64,000 bases of DNA from Erythrobacter sp. SDW2 (GCF_021431965.1 NZ_CP090370.1:930001-994000), one strand, 5' to 3'. Shown: positions 17,244-26,370, counted from the stretch's first letter. Program-made: numbers and translations. Notes: generated from the letters alone by a model not told the origin.

Positions 17244-18745
17244 GCCGAAGCTTTAGCGGCCAAATCTTCCAGCACAATGGCCGCCGTCGCCTTGGCACTA
17301 CCGACCACGCCGGGAATACCCGCGCCGGGGTGCGTTCCCGCCCCGACGAGGTAGAAGTTCCCGATCACATCGTCGCGGTTGTGGCCGCGGAAATAGGCGC
17401 TCTGGGTCAGCACCGGCTCGAGGCTGAATGCGCTGCCGAGATGCGCGTTGAGGTCATGCGCAAAATCGGTCGGGGCGTAGTGGAACTTGGTCACGATCCG
17501 GTCGTGGATGTCGGGGATCAGGCGGCGGCCGACTTCGTCGAGAATCCGCTTCTCCAGGATCGGGCCGATTTCGTCCCAGTCGATCTTGAGCTTGCCCATG
17601 TGCGCGACCGGCACCAGCGCATAGAAGGTGCTCTTGCCCTTGGGTGCCACGCTCGGATCGGTCACCGTAGGGTGGTGCAGATAGATGCTGAAATCCTGCG
17701 GCAGCACGCCGTTGCTGTAGATGTCGTCGAGCAAGCCTTTGTAGCGCGGGCCGAACAGGATCATGTGGTGCGGGATGCCGGGCCAGGTGCCCTCCAGCCC
17801 GAAATGGACCACGAACAGCGACGGGCTGTAGCTCTTGCGCTTGAGCTTGCGCCCCATCGACCAGCCGCGCTGGCTGCGCCCGAGCAGGTCTTTGTAGCTG
17901 TGGACGATGTCGGCGTTGCTGGCGAACGCGTCGAACCGCTGCCTGAATCCACTCTGGGTTTCGACCTCCGTGGCGCGCTTGCCTTCGACATGGACCTGCA
18001 CCACCGGGTCGCCGATCATCATCTTGCCGCCGAGCCGCTCGAAATGGCGGATCATGCCGGCGATCAGGCGGTTGGTGCCGCCGCGGGTCCACCACACGCC
18101 GCCGTCCATCTCCAGCTTGTGGATCAGGGCATAGACGCTGCTGGTCTTCATCGGGTTGCCGCCGACCAGTAGCGTGTGGAAGCTCAGCGCCTCGCGCAGC
18201 TTCTCGCTGCGCACGAAGCTCGAGACCATCGAATAGACGCTGCGCCAGGCCTGTTTCTGCGCCAGCGCCGGCGCGGCCTTGAGCATCGACTTGAAGTCGA
18301 GGAACGGCACGGTGCCAAGCTTCAGATAACCTTCCTCGTACACCCCGGCGCTGTATTCGAGGAACCGCTGGTAGCCGTCGACATCGCGCGGATCGAGCTT
18401 CTCGATCTCCTTGAACAGCTTGGGCTTGTCGTTGGAGTAGTCGAAATTGTGCCCGTCGGGCCAGTTGAGCCGGTAGAACGGGCTGACCGGCATCAGCTCG
18501 ACATCCTTGGAGATATCGTTCCCCGACAGCGCCCACAGTTCCTTGAGGCAATCGGGGTCGGTCACGACAGTCGGCCCGCCGTCGAAAGTGAAGCCGTCGC
18601 GTTCCCAATAGTAGGCACGGCCGCCCGGCTTGTCGCGGGCCTCGATCACCGTGGTGGCGATCCCGGCGCTTTGCAGGCGGATGGCGAGCGCCATGCCGCC
18701 GAAGCCCGAACCGATCACGCAGGCCGTTTTGGTGGTGTCACCCAT
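17240..18745 (-). CDS. crtI: Phytoene desaturase
   Basis: 501 residues, normal for CrtI. It converts phytoene to lycopene in successive FAD-dependent desaturations. The N-terminal dinucleotide fold is VIGSGFGGMALAIRLQ then 'VIEARDKPGGRAY'. The C-terminal bacterial phytoene dehydrogenase signature is NFYLVGAGTHPGAGIPG with 'GSAKATA' after it. The substrate channel block 'FDGGPTVVTDP' is conserved. It follows crtY by 4 bp. Upstream of crtB the chain is broken only by two small genes. Confidence 0.95.
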   Translation of the reverse strand: MGDTTKTACVIGSGFGGMALAIRLQSAGIATTVIEARDKPGGRAYYWERDGFTFDGGPTVVTDPDCLKELWALSGNDISKDVELMPVSPFYRLNWPDGHNFDYSNDKPKLFKEIEKLDPRDVDGYQRFLEYSAGVYEEGYLKLGTVPFLDFKSMLKAAPALAQKQAWRSVYSMVSSFVRSEKLREALSFHTLLVGGNPMKTSSVYALIHKLEMDGGVWWTRGGTNRLIAGMIRHFERLGGKMMIGDPVVQVHVEGKRATEVETQSGFRQRFDAFASNADIVHSYKDLLGRSQRGWSMGRKLKRKSYSPSLFVVHFGLEGTWPGIPHHMILFGPRYKGLLDDIYSNGVLPQDFSIYLHHPTVTDPSVAPKGKSTFYALVPVAHMGKLKIDWDEIGPILEKRILDEVGRRLIPDIHDRIVTKFHYAPTDFAHDLNAHLGSAFSLEPVLTQSAYFRGHNRDDVIGNFYLVGAGTHPGAGIPGVVGSAKATAAIVLEDLAAKASA

Positions 18746-18749
18746 TTTC

Positions 18750-19931
18750 CTAATCCCTGTTGACCGCGAGCGGCCTGCCTTTGCCGAACATCGCCTTCAA
18801 TGCCGCAGGGATCGAAACCGGCGGCTTCCCGGCGAGCACCCGGAACTTTTCGAACGGTATCGAGCGCGCGGCATAGAAGCGTTCGATAAGCCGCTCGTCC
18901 AGCCGGTAGAACCGCTGGAAGATCCGGTACCGCGCATTGGGCTTGGCGGCGTCAAAAAGTAACCTGCCCAGAAGGCGGTAATAGCTCGTCCGCTTCCAGT
19001 GTCGCCTCGCATGTGCAGCCAGCAGCGCGGCGAGCTGGTCGCCCGGCAGATCGGCATTGGCGGCGATCAGCTGCGCGGTCTCGACCGCTTGCGGCACGGT
19101 GTAGCTGGTGAGCGGATGGGCGAGTAGAGCACGGGCCCCGGCCTGCGGCATCCGGTCCAGTTGCTGCTCGCGGGCATAGACGCTGAAATCGCCGCCGCTG
19201 ATGACGGGCAGGATCCCGGTCTCGCTGCCGAGGAATTCGCCGTCCCAGCCATTGCCCGCAGCATATTGGTCGAGCCGCCGGGAAAGTTCCGACCGATCGA
19301 GCACCGGATCGTCCTGATAATAGGTGTCCTCGAAGAAGATCTCGTTCGCGCCCAGTGGCAGGACATAGACGAAGCGGTAGCCGCCAAGCTGCTCGACACT
19401 GGCGTCCATGATTACCGGGCGGGTAATCCCGTGCGGCTTGGTCGTGCGCATATGCCGACCCATGAACACCTGCCATCCGCCGCGCAGGTGTGTGGCCGCG
19501 CCGAAGCCCCGGCAATCGATCACCGCTCGCGCGGGAATGACCTCGCCCCCGCTGAGCGTCACGCTATCGGGCGTGCAATGCTCCACCTTCCTGCCGGTAC
19601 GGATGGTCTGCTGTGACAGCTCGCGCCTCAGGCCCGCATCGAAATCGGGCGAAGCGAGCGAGAAATAGCGCGCCTTGAGCGTGCGGGAATGCTGGGGGAA
19701 GAAGACATCGTATCCGCTCCACTCGGTCTTGCGGAACGGCGCCATCAGCGCATGGCCGGTCTCGTCCAGATCGGTTTCGAACCAGCTCCAGCGGTGATTG
19801 CCGCCCAGCGCTTCGCCAGCTTCGACCAGTACCACGTCAAGCTCGGGCCGTGCCTTGCGCAAGGCGAGCGCGATCAGTCCGCCGGACAGCCCGCCGCCGA
19901 CAATCGCCACATCTGCTCTGCGCCCGCTCAT
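18750..19931 (-). CDS. crtY: Lycopene beta-cyclase
   Basis: 393 residues. It cyclises the psi ends of lycopene to beta-carotene. The flavin/NAD fold is AIVGGGLSGGLIALAL, followed by 'LVEAGEALGGNHRWSWFE', a CrtY hallmark. Other family blocks are 'RAVIDCRGFG', 'MDASVEQLGGYRFVYVLPL', 'FFEDTYYQDDPVLDR' and 'PLTSYTVPQAVETAQLIA'. It is the first gene of the crtY-crtI-...-crtB run on the minus strand. The upstream region (19932-20007) is short and shows no obvious ribosome site, so the start, a canonical ATG, is taken on homology. Confidence 0.93.
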   Translation of the reverse strand: MSGRRADVAIVGGGLSGGLIALALRKARPELDVVLVEAGEALGGNHRWSWFETDLDETGHALMAPFRKTEWSGYDVFFPQHSRTLKARYFSLASPDFDAGLRRELSQQTIRTGRKVEHCTPDSVTLSGGEVIPARAVIDCRGFGAATHLRGGWQVFMGRHMRTTKPHGITRPVIMDASVEQLGGYRFVYVLPLGANEIFFEDTYYQDDPVLDRSELSRRLDQYAAGNGWDGEFLGSETGILPVISGGDFSVYAREQQLDRMPQAGARALLAHPLTSYTVPQAVETAQLIAANADLPGDQLAALLAAHARRHWKRTSYYRLLGRLLFDAAKPNARYRIFQRFYRLDERLIERFYAARSIPFEKFRVLAGKPPVSIPAALKAMFGKGRPLAVNRD

Positions 19932-20007
19932 TGCGGCTAGGCTCTAGTCACCGGAGCGCCCTGGCACAATAAGATGATCGAGGGCAGCGTTTCTGCGGGT
20001 GCCGGAT

Positions 20008-20736
20008 TTACTCGGCCAGGGCAGGGCAGCTCGCCAGATGGGAACCAAGGGCCTGTTCCATGGCTGCCTCCAATTCGGGGTCTTCCTCGTTCGCCGTTTC
20101 CAGCTCGATCCGTGTGCGAATGGCCACCAGCTCGTCCTGTATGGCTTCGAAAGCCCTGAAACCCGGCGACTTGCCGAACAGGTCAGACAGTTCCCGCTTC
20201 TCTGCCAAGGTCAGGCGCTGCACCACTTCCCGCAAGGTACGCTCGTCGTCCTTGGCGAGGGCCTCTGCGGTGGTATCGCCGTAGGGGTCGGCTAGGGCCT
20301 CCTCCATGACGAAATCGAGCGACTGGTTGTCGCCCACTGACTGGACCAGCTTTTTGCCAAGCGGAGTGGAGTACAGTGCAGCGACCTCCGCCGCGTGCTC
20401 CGGCGACAGGCGGTCGGCAAACAAGGCCGCGACTTCTCTGCGGTAGCGGTCCTGATCACGGATGAAATCTTCTTTCAGCAAGGATCGACCTGACTCCACC
20501 AATACTGTCAAGGAACCCGGACACACTTCATCGAGGGCCATCAAGTCCGGATCCTGAGCCAGGGTTTCCGGAATATCCACCTCCATCCACCGGTCGAAGA
20601 CCTGTTGATCAGTGGCTGGCGGATTGAGTGCATTGGCCAGGTCTTCGAATGGTGAGGAGGCCACCTGTGCCAGGGCTGCAACCGAGATGGTCGAGAGGAG
20701 AAACGCCGAAGCGCATTTGATCGCGAGATTGTGCAT
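20008..20736 (-). CDS. Exported DUF2059-type protein
   Basis: 242 residues with a signal peptide (residues 1-24, cleavage near ALAQ). The mature protein is helical and acidic. The segment EVAALYSTPLGKKLVQSV (about residues 116-133) matches the 'l..fy.sp.Gkk...' element of DUF2059 proteins, a periplasmic family of unknown function. Two Cys occur, one mid-protein (EVCPGS) and one near the end (SCPALAE), possibly a disulfide. It is divergent from the MipA gene, and both genes share the 20737-20858 region. Confidence 0.65.
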   Translation of the reverse strand: MHNLAIKCASAFLLSTISVAALAQVASSPFEDLANALNPPATDQQVFDRWMEVDIPETLAQDPDLMALDEVCPGSLTVLVESGRSLLKEDFIRDQDRYRREVAALFADRLSPEHAAEVAALYSTPLGKKLVQSVGDNQSLDFVMEEALADPYGDTTAEALAKDDERTLREVVQRLTLAEKRELSDLFGKSPGFRAFEAIQDELVAIRTRIELETANEEDPELEAAMEQALGSHLASCPALAE

Positions 20737-20831
20737 GTGTCCCGGCTATCCTCGAACTGGTGGGCTGCCAAGCGCTAACACGCCTGCGTTGCTACTTGGT
20801 TGTGAAAGTGGCGCATGGCGGGTTAATTTGC

Positions 20832-20856
20832 GGAACCGGTTTCGGCGCGTTCCGTT
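20832..20856 (+). promoter_or_regulatory. Consensus EcfG promoter overlapping the start of mipA-like gene
   Basis: GGAAC at 20832-20836, exactly 16 bases, then CGTT at 20853-20856: a perfect match to the alphaproteobacterial EcfG consensus. The annotated ATG is at 20859, so a transcript from here would be leaderless or use a later Met (20865 or 20883). Confidence 0.6.
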
Positions 20857-20858
20857 AG

Positions 20859-21719
20859 ATGGACATGACTCCCAGATACCTGATGTGCTCCCTCGCTGCT
20901 CTCAGCGCCTTTGCCACACCCGCGTACGCGCAGGAGGAACAAGGCCCGCCCGAGCGGCCGGAGACCGTGTTCGACGGAGACTTTCTCTCCATCGGCATCG
21001 GAGCCGGTATCGGCCCGAGCTATTCCGGGTCCGACGACTATGTCGTATTCCCCTTGCCGGTGGTGCAGGCCAGCATCGGCGGCATCGACATCAACCCGCG
21101 CCCTGCCGGGCTGGCGGTCGATTTCGTGCCCGATGCCGAGGAAGGCGTTGCTTTCGACTTCGGCATCGCCGGTCGGGTGCGCAGCGACCGGGCCAGCCAG
21201 ATCGAGGATCCGGTGGTCAAGTCGCTGGGAGAGCTCGACCGCGCGGTCGAGTTCGGACCGACTGCGGGGATCAAGTTCCCGCAACTGCTCAATCCCTATG
21301 ACAGCCTGACGGTGAGCGTGGACGCCCTCTGGGACGTGGCGGGCGCGCATGACGGGATGACGGTTTCACCCCGCGTGACCTATTTCACCCCGCTTAGCCG
21401 AGGGGCAGCCGCTTCACTGAGCGTAGGCGCGAGCTTCATCGATGACGACTTCGCCGACTACTACTATTCGGTCTCGCCGACCCAAAGTGTCGCGAGCGGG
21501 TTGCCGGCTTTCGGTGCCCGGGGCGGACTGGAAAGCATCGGTACCAACCTGCTGCTGGCGTTCGACCTCAACGGCGACGTGACCGACGGCGGTCTGTCGC
21601 TCGTTGCCATTGCCGGGTATTCGCGGCTGATGGGCGACGCGAAGCGTACGCCGTTGACGAGCGAGCGCGGCAGCGCCGACCAGTTCCTGGCGGGGCTGGG
21701 GATAGGCTATACCTTCTAG
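20859..21719 (+). CDS. MipA/OmpV family outer-membrane protein
   Basis: 286 residues. A signal peptide ends near 'TPAYAQ' (about residue 24). The mature part is a small beta-barrel with the MipA/OmpV opening (FLSIGIGAGIGPSYSGSDDY) and a terminal 'GLGIGYTF' with a C-terminal Phe. Family members bind murein transglycosylase (MltA-interacting) or act as general porin-like barrels. No Shine-Dalgarno precedes the ATG; a perfect EcfG promoter sits 3 bp upstream, so translation is probably leaderless or begins at an internal Met (residue 3 or 9). Met9 gives a shorter but still plausible signal peptide. Confidence 0.85.
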   Translation: MDMTPRYLMCSLAALSAFATPAYAQEEQGPPERPETVFDGDFLSIGIGAGIGPSYSGSDDYVVFPLPVVQASIGGIDINPRPAGLAVDFVPDAEEGVAFDFGIAGRVRSDRASQIEDPVVKSLGELDRAVEFGPTAGIKFPQLLNPYDSLTVSVDALWDVAGAHDGMTVSPRVTYFTPLSRGAAASLSVGASFIDDDFADYYYSVSPTQSVASGLPAFGARGGLESIGTNLLLAFDLNGDVTDGGLSLVAIAGYSRLMGDAKRTPLTSERGSADQFLAGLGIGYTF

Positions 21720-21732
21720 GGCATGCAACGGG

Positions 21733-21760
21733 AAAGGGCCCCGGTTTCCCGGAGCCCTTT
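21733..21760. terminator. Bidirectional terminator hairpin
   Basis: AAAGGGCCCCGG (21733-21744) pairs with the inverted copy ending in GAGCCCTTT (to 21760), with one C-A mismatch, loop TTTC. It lies between the convergent mipA-like and S9 peptidase genes; the flanks provide an AAA/TTT on either side. Confidence 0.6.
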
Positions 21761-21765
21761 GATGC

Positions 21766-23787
21766 CTATTCGGCGGGTTCTTCCTGCCCCAGGTCGGGCC
21801 GGGGCGGCGGGAGCGGGGCATCGCGATCACCGGTCTTGAGGTAAGTGTCGAACCACTCCATCATCCGCAGATTGTAGTCGTAGCGGCTGGCTGCGCGGCG
21901 GTTGCCGTGGCCTTCACCCGGATAGAGCACCAGGCGCACCGGCGTATCGGGCTGGCGCACCTTGATGTTGCGATAGAGCTCGTAGCTTTGCGTCGGGCTG
22001 ACGCGCGGATCGCTGTCTCCGTGCAGGATCAGGATCGGCGTTTCGGCCTTGTCGACATGGGTGATGGGGCTGCGTTCCATCAGGTGGTCCCATTCTTCCC
22101 ACGGCCACTTGCGCTCGTGGACGAGGTACATCTCGTTGGGAATGTCGGTGGTGCCGAACTTCGAAACGTTGTTGGAAATGCCGACGAACATCACGCTGGC
22201 GGCATACTCCGCCGAGTAATAGGTCGCGCCCCACGCGCTGGCATAGCCGCCGTAGGAGCCGCCGGTGATCCCGACGCGGTCGGGATCGGCGAGCCCCTGT
22301 TCCACGAAGAAGCGCTTGGCATCGACGATGTCGTCGAATTCCTTGCCGCCATAGTCGCCCTGGTGCTCCTTGGCGAAGGCGACGCCATAACCGGTCGAGC
22401 CGCGATAGTTGGGCAGGAACACGGCATAGCCCTTGCCCGCCGCGACCTGCCCGGGCTTGCTGTAAGCGGTCTGCCAGCCGTCCGATTCATGCGCTTCGGG
22501 GCCGCCGTGGACATTCATGATCAGCGGGGCGCCGCCCTCGGGCGCGCCGCCGACCGGTTCGATCAGCACGCCTTCGATGATCCGGCCGTCGCGCGCGGTA
22601 TAGGTGACGGTGCGCTGGGTGCCGAAGTCGATCTCGGCCAGCCACGGGTTGTGGCTGGTCCAGCGCTGGAAGGCGCCGCCCTGCCACACGAACAGCTCGG
22701 TCGGGTGCTTGGGGCTATGCGCTTCGACTGCGATCTTGCCGCCCGCACTTTCGACGCCGACGAGGATCAGTGCGCCCGGATCGATCTCCTCGACCGTGTC
22801 GCCATAGATGCGCAGCACGCTCTTGGTGCCCTTGTGGACCACGACCGCCAGACGCCCGTCGGCGAGCCACTCGGCATCGACTGCAGCTTCTGCGGCCCCT
22901 GCGTTGAGCGGGGTGAAGGTGCCCGAAGCCGGGTCAGCCTTGAACAGGGTGGTCGCTGCCGGGTCGTTGGCATCGATCGCGGCGATCATCGACAGCGCAC
23001 TGCCATCGGGCGCGACTTCGACATCTTCCAGCTTGCCCGGGGTGGCGACGACCACGGTCTTGCCGGTGGCAAGGTCGAGGATATTGACCCGGGTCGAGGT
23101 GTAGCTGTCGTCGACCAGCGAGGTCGGCGCGGTCTTGATCATCGCCCGCTTGCCATCGGGGAAGATCGCGATCTCGCTGACATAACCGGGGACCTTGATC
23201 TCGCGCGGAGCAGCATCGGGCTCGGCACCGACAGTCGCGGCGAACAGACGGTTGAGCGGCAGTTCTTCCTCGTAAACGACTGCGTCGAAACCCTTTTTCT
23301 TCTCGGCATCGCGGGTCTTGTCGGGGGCCGGTCCCGTCAGCAGGTACAGCGTTGCGCCATCAGGCGCGAAGGCATAGCTCGAAACGCCGGCGTCCTCGAT
23401 CCCTGCCAGCTTTTGCGGTGCGCCGCCATCGACCGGCACGCCCCACACGCTGCGCTTCTCGTCCTTGGCAGCCCAGAGGTAGGTTACCATGCTGCCATCG
23501 GGGCTGAAGCCGACTCCACCCGGACTCACATCCTTGGGCAGGAATGCGCGCCAGGCGTCCGGCCCCCAGGCGAGTTTCAGTTCCTGCGTGGTGGCGCCGT
23601 CATCTTCGCCTTCGGTCACGTCGGGCAGGCTGGCGGTGGTGTAGGCGATCCGGCTGCCGTCAGGGGAGACGGCGATTGTCCCGACCGCCTCCAGCCTGGC
23701 GACGTCTTCGGGTGTCATGGGCCGGGCAAGGGCCGCAGCGGGGATCAGCAGCGAAGCGGTGAAAAGTGCAGTCCGCAGGGTTTTCAT
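21766..23787 (-). CDS. S9 family peptidase (prolyl oligopeptidase / acylaminoacyl-peptidase type)
   Basis: 673 residues with a signal peptide (1-21, ending ALA). The N-terminal half shows WD40/PD40-like propeller repeats ('SPDGSRIAYTT', 'FSPDGSMVTYLW', 'FAPDGATLYLLTG', 'PDGSALSMIA'), and the C-terminal half is the alpha/beta-hydrolase. The catalytic Ser is in TGGSYGGYA (about residue 511), the Asp in ILHGDSDPRVS, and the His in GEGHGN. It is a periplasmic serine peptidase that trims short peptides. It is divergent from an exported amidohydrolase gene (Xaa-Pro dipeptidase-like), so the two may share a peptide-use function. Confidence 0.93.
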   Translation of the reverse strand: MKTLRTALFTASLLIPAAALARPMTPEDVARLEAVGTIAVSPDGSRIAYTTASLPDVTEGEDDGATTQELKLAWGPDAWRAFLPKDVSPGGVGFSPDGSMVTYLWAAKDEKRSVWGVPVDGGAPQKLAGIEDAGVSSYAFAPDGATLYLLTGPAPDKTRDAEKKKGFDAVVYEEELPLNRLFAATVGAEPDAAPREIKVPGYVSEIAIFPDGKRAMIKTAPTSLVDDSYTSTRVNILDLATGKTVVVATPGKLEDVEVAPDGSALSMIAAIDANDPAATTLFKADPASGTFTPLNAGAAEAAVDAEWLADGRLAVVVHKGTKSVLRIYGDTVEEIDPGALILVGVESAGGKIAVEAHSPKHPTELFVWQGGAFQRWTSHNPWLAEIDFGTQRTVTYTARDGRIIEGVLIEPVGGAPEGGAPLIMNVHGGPEAHESDGWQTAYSKPGQVAAGKGYAVFLPNYRGSTGYGVAFAKEHQGDYGGKEFDDIVDAKRFFVEQGLADPDRVGITGGSYGGYASAWGATYYSAEYAASVMFVGISNNVSKFGTTDIPNEMYLVHERKWPWEEWDHLMERSPITHVDKAETPILILHGDSDPRVSPTQSYELYRNIKVRQPDTPVRLVLYPGEGHGNRRAASRYDYNLRMMEWFDTYLKTGDRDAPLPPPRPDLGQEEPAE

Positions 23788-23907
23788 GTGGGGGCATTAC
23801 CTCTCGTTTGTGGATTCCATGCGCGGCGGTATAGCGAGGCAAGCCCGGAGCGCAAACCGGGGACAAAGCAGGGGCCGGAAGAAGGGCCCGAGAAGAGGAA
23901 CCTGAAC

Positions 23908-25185
23908 ATGTTCAACCCACTTGCCCGTCTGGTCGTGACTACCGCGCTGACCCTCGCCGCCACTCCGGCTCTCGCGGATACCACGATCATCCATGCCGGT
24001 TCGGTCATCACCGATGCTTCGGCCAATCCTACCGGCCCCGCCACCATCACCGTCGAAGACGGGCGCATCGTCAGCATCGTGGACGGTTTCCAGCCGACTC
24101 CTGAAGGCGCGACCATGGTGCACTTGCCCGAATACACCGTACTTCCGGGCCTGATCGACCTTCACGTCCATTTGACCGGCGATCCCGGCGGCGATTTCTG
24201 GAAAGAAACTGTCGAGCCAGACGAATGGGGCGTGGTTGTCGGGGCCAAGAATGCCCGGCTGACCGCGCTGGCCGGTTTCACCACCGTGCGCGAAGCCGGC
24301 AGCGCGCAGCAGACCGCTTTCGTCCTGCGGCGCGGCACGGCCGATGGCATGATTGTCGGCCCCCGTATTGTCGCCGCCGGTCCCGCGCTGTCGATCATCG
24401 GCGGGCATGGCGACACCAACGGCTTTCGTCCGGAAGTCAACGAACTGCTCGACAGCGGCTTCACCTGCACCGGCGTGGTGGAATGTGCCGCCAAGGTCCG
24501 CCTCGCCAGCCAGAACGGGTCCGACGTCATCAAGATCACCGCCACCGGCGGCGTGCTCAGCCAGCAGGGGCGCGGGCTGGAGGCCCATTTCACCCCCGAC
24601 GAGATGAAGGCGATTGCCGACACGGCGCATTCGCTCGGGCTCAAGGTCATGGCCCATGCCCATGGCGCGCGCGGGATCGAACAGGCGGCGAAGGCCGGGA
24701 TCGATAGCATCGAGCACGCGACTTACATCGACAAAGCTGCCGCCGACGCGATGATCGCCAACGGCACAGTGCTGGTGCCCACGCTGATGGCGTTCAAGGG
24801 CGTGACCGAACGGCTGGGCAAGGGCATCTACACCCCCGTCGTCGAGGAGAAGATCGAAGCCGTGGCGGAAACCGCCAAGGTCTTCATGGGCAAGGCCTAC
24901 AAATGGGGCGTACCGATTGCCTTCGGGACCGATGCCGGCGTGTTCGACCATGGCCGCAATGCCGAGGAGTTCGGCCTGATGGTGTCGCAGGGAATGTCGA
25001 ACCGCGACGCGCTCGCCAGCGCCACCACGGTCGCCGCCAGGGTGCTGGGCATGGAAAGCGAGATCGGCCAGCTCGCGCCGGGCTTCTCCGCCGATATCAT
25101 CGCCGTGAAGGGCAATCCCCTGGACGATGTCACCGTGCTGGAAGATGTCGAGTGGGTAATGGTGCGCGGGAAGGTGATCGAGTGA
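23908..25185 (+). CDS. Exported amidohydrolase, Xaa-Pro dipeptidase-like
   Basis: 425 residues, signal peptide 1-23 (ends PALAD). Amidohydrolase-superfamily metal sites are visible: HVHLTGDP (about residues 86-93), the Lys in VIKITATGG (about residue 206), HAHGARG (about residue 250), SIEHAT (about residue 271) and GTDAG (about residue 338). This order fits the binuclear Zn prolidase-like subgroup that cleaves N-acyl or Xaa-Pro dipeptides. AGAGGAA precedes the ATG at 23908. Longer upstream frame is the antisense of the S9 peptidase and is not used. Its stop overlaps a candidate GTG small ORF by 3 bases. Confidence 0.9.
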   Translation: MFNPLARLVVTTALTLAATPALADTTIIHAGSVITDASANPTGPATITVEDGRIVSIVDGFQPTPEGATMVHLPEYTVLPGLIDLHVHLTGDPGGDFWKETVEPDEWGVVVGAKNARLTALAGFTTVREAGSAQQTAFVLRRGTADGMIVGPRIVAAGPALSIIGGHGDTNGFRPEVNELLDSGFTCTGVVECAAKVRLASQNGSDVIKITATGGVLSQQGRGLEAHFTPDEMKAIADTAHSLGLKVMAHAHGARGIEQAAKAGIDSIEHATYIDKAAADAMIANGTVLVPTLMAFKGVTERLGKGIYTPVVEEKIEAVAETAKVFMGKAYKWGVPIAFGTDAGVFDHGRNAEEFGLMVSQGMSNRDALASATTVAARVLGMESEIGQLAPGFSADIIAVKGNPLDDVTVLEDVEWVMVRGKVIE

Positions 25186-25340
25186 GCCTAGCCGCCCCGG
25201 CGCTCGCCGCAGCGCCGCTGGCCGAGGAACCGGCGTTCTGCGCAGGCGAGCCGGTGACGCTGGGGGCGGGGCAGGATGCCGGCGCGCAGCCGATCGGCAA
25301 TGCCGGGGATGACCGGTTTTGCCTTTCGCCGGAAGATTGA
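25182..25340 (+). CDS. Candidate small ORF, 52 residues, between amidohydrolase and sulfotransferase-like gene
   Basis: A GTG start at 25182 overlaps the amidohydrolase stop (GTGA), and the ORF ends at 25340. It reads VSLAAPALAAAPLAEEP, then a short Ala/Gly/Asp-rich part with two Cys and the end DDRFCLSPED. I recognise no family. It overlaps the chosen start of the next gene (25309) by 32 bp, which counts against it unless that gene uses the GTG at 25354. It could be a real small protein or chance. Confidence 0.3.
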   Translation: MSLAAPALAAAPLAEEPAFCAGEPVTLGAGQDAGAQPIGNAGDDRFCLSPED

Positions 25341-26370
25341 CGACAGCGATTGTGTGAAAGACCTAAGCGCCATTGTTGCCGACCCGAACTGGCTGCCGCA
25401 CGAGATCGATGCGGCCGGGCGGAAGGTCCGCTTTCTCAAGCTGCATCCCGATGTCTTCCGCAGCCGCGGGTTCCTGGCAGAGGTGCGCAGCGCGCAGACC
25501 GAGGCGTGGGTGGGGTTCGACCAACTGCTGGCGATGCAGCCGCTGGCGGGTCCGGTCCATTTCATCTTCCACTCGGGCTTCTGCCGCTCGACCCTGTTGT
25601 TGCAAGCTGTCGGGGCGGCGACACGGGCGAGCTGCCTCAACGAGCCGGGTATCCTCAACGGACTTGCCCGGATGGAGACGATCGAGCAGTCACTGGTCGA
25701 TGCAATTGTGGCCCTGCTGGCGCGGCCGCATAACGCGGGCGAAGCGGCGGTGATGATCAAGCCCAGCAACTTCCCCAACCGCCTCATCCCGCAACTGATG
25801 CGCAGCCGCGCCGATGCGAAGGCGATCATTATCACCAACGACCTGCGCTCGTTCCTCGAAGCCGTGGTGCGAAAGGGTCTGTTAGGGCGGCAGTGGGGCC
25901 GCCAGGTGTGCCTGACGACGCATGGCTACGCCACCGGCTCCGGCGGGTTCGATCTCGCCACCATGGCGGGGCTGACGGACTTGCAATTGTCGGGGCTCGG
26001 ATGGCTCTATCTGCAAAGCTGGTTCACCGACCGGCTGGCGGCACCCGGAGGCGAGCGCATGGCGGTGGTCGACAGCGCGTTCTTCAACGACAATCGGGGC
26101 GAGGTCATCGCGGAGGCGGCTGCGCACCTTGGCCTTCCCCTCGATCGATCGGATCTCGGCGCGGTGCTGGAAGGCCCGGTGTTCCGGTCTCACTCCAAAC
26201 TGGGCGGCGACTTCGCTGCGAAGGAGCAGCGGGATCGCGAGCGTTCGCACAGCGAGGTCAACGACGAAGAAATCGCCTCCGTCCTGCAATGGATCGGCGA
26301 GATCGCGCGGGTTTCGGACCTGACAGCTCCGGTCGCCCGGACGATTCTCCCGAACGCCCCTCGTCGATAG
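25309..26370 (+). CDS. Sulfotransferase-like P-loop protein
   Basis: About 353 residues. A sulfotransferase/kinase-like phosphate-binding loop is seen in HFIFHSGFCRSTLLLQAV (about residues 81-98), with 'SCLNEPGILNG' and 'VMIKPSNFPNRL' following, similar to proteins that occur in sphingomonads next to TonB receptor loci. The reaction is unknown: transfer of a sulfo group from PAPS is possible but no PAPS residues can be named confidently. The N-terminal 'ADPNWLPHEIDAAGRKVRFLKL' is a family-like lead-in. Start is uncertain: ATG 25309, upstream ATGs or GTG 25354. It follows the amidohydrolase on the same strand. Confidence 0.6.
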   Translation: MTGFAFRRKIDDSDCVKDLSAIVADPNWLPHEIDAAGRKVRFLKLHPDVFRSRGFLAEVRSAQTEAWVGFDQLLAMQPLAGPVHFIFHSGFCRSTLLLQAVGAATRASCLNEPGILNGLARMETIEQSLVDAIVALLARPHNAGEAAVMIKPSNFPNRLIPQLMRSRADAKAIIITNDLRSFLEAVVRKGLLGRQWGRQVCLTTHGYATGSGGFDLATMAGLTDLQLSGLGWLYLQSWFTDRLAAPGGERMAVVDSAFFNDNRGEVIAEAAAHLGLPLDRSDLGAVLEGPVFRSHSKLGGDFAAKEQRDRERSHSEVNDEEIASVLQWIGEIARVSDLTAPVARTILPNAPRR

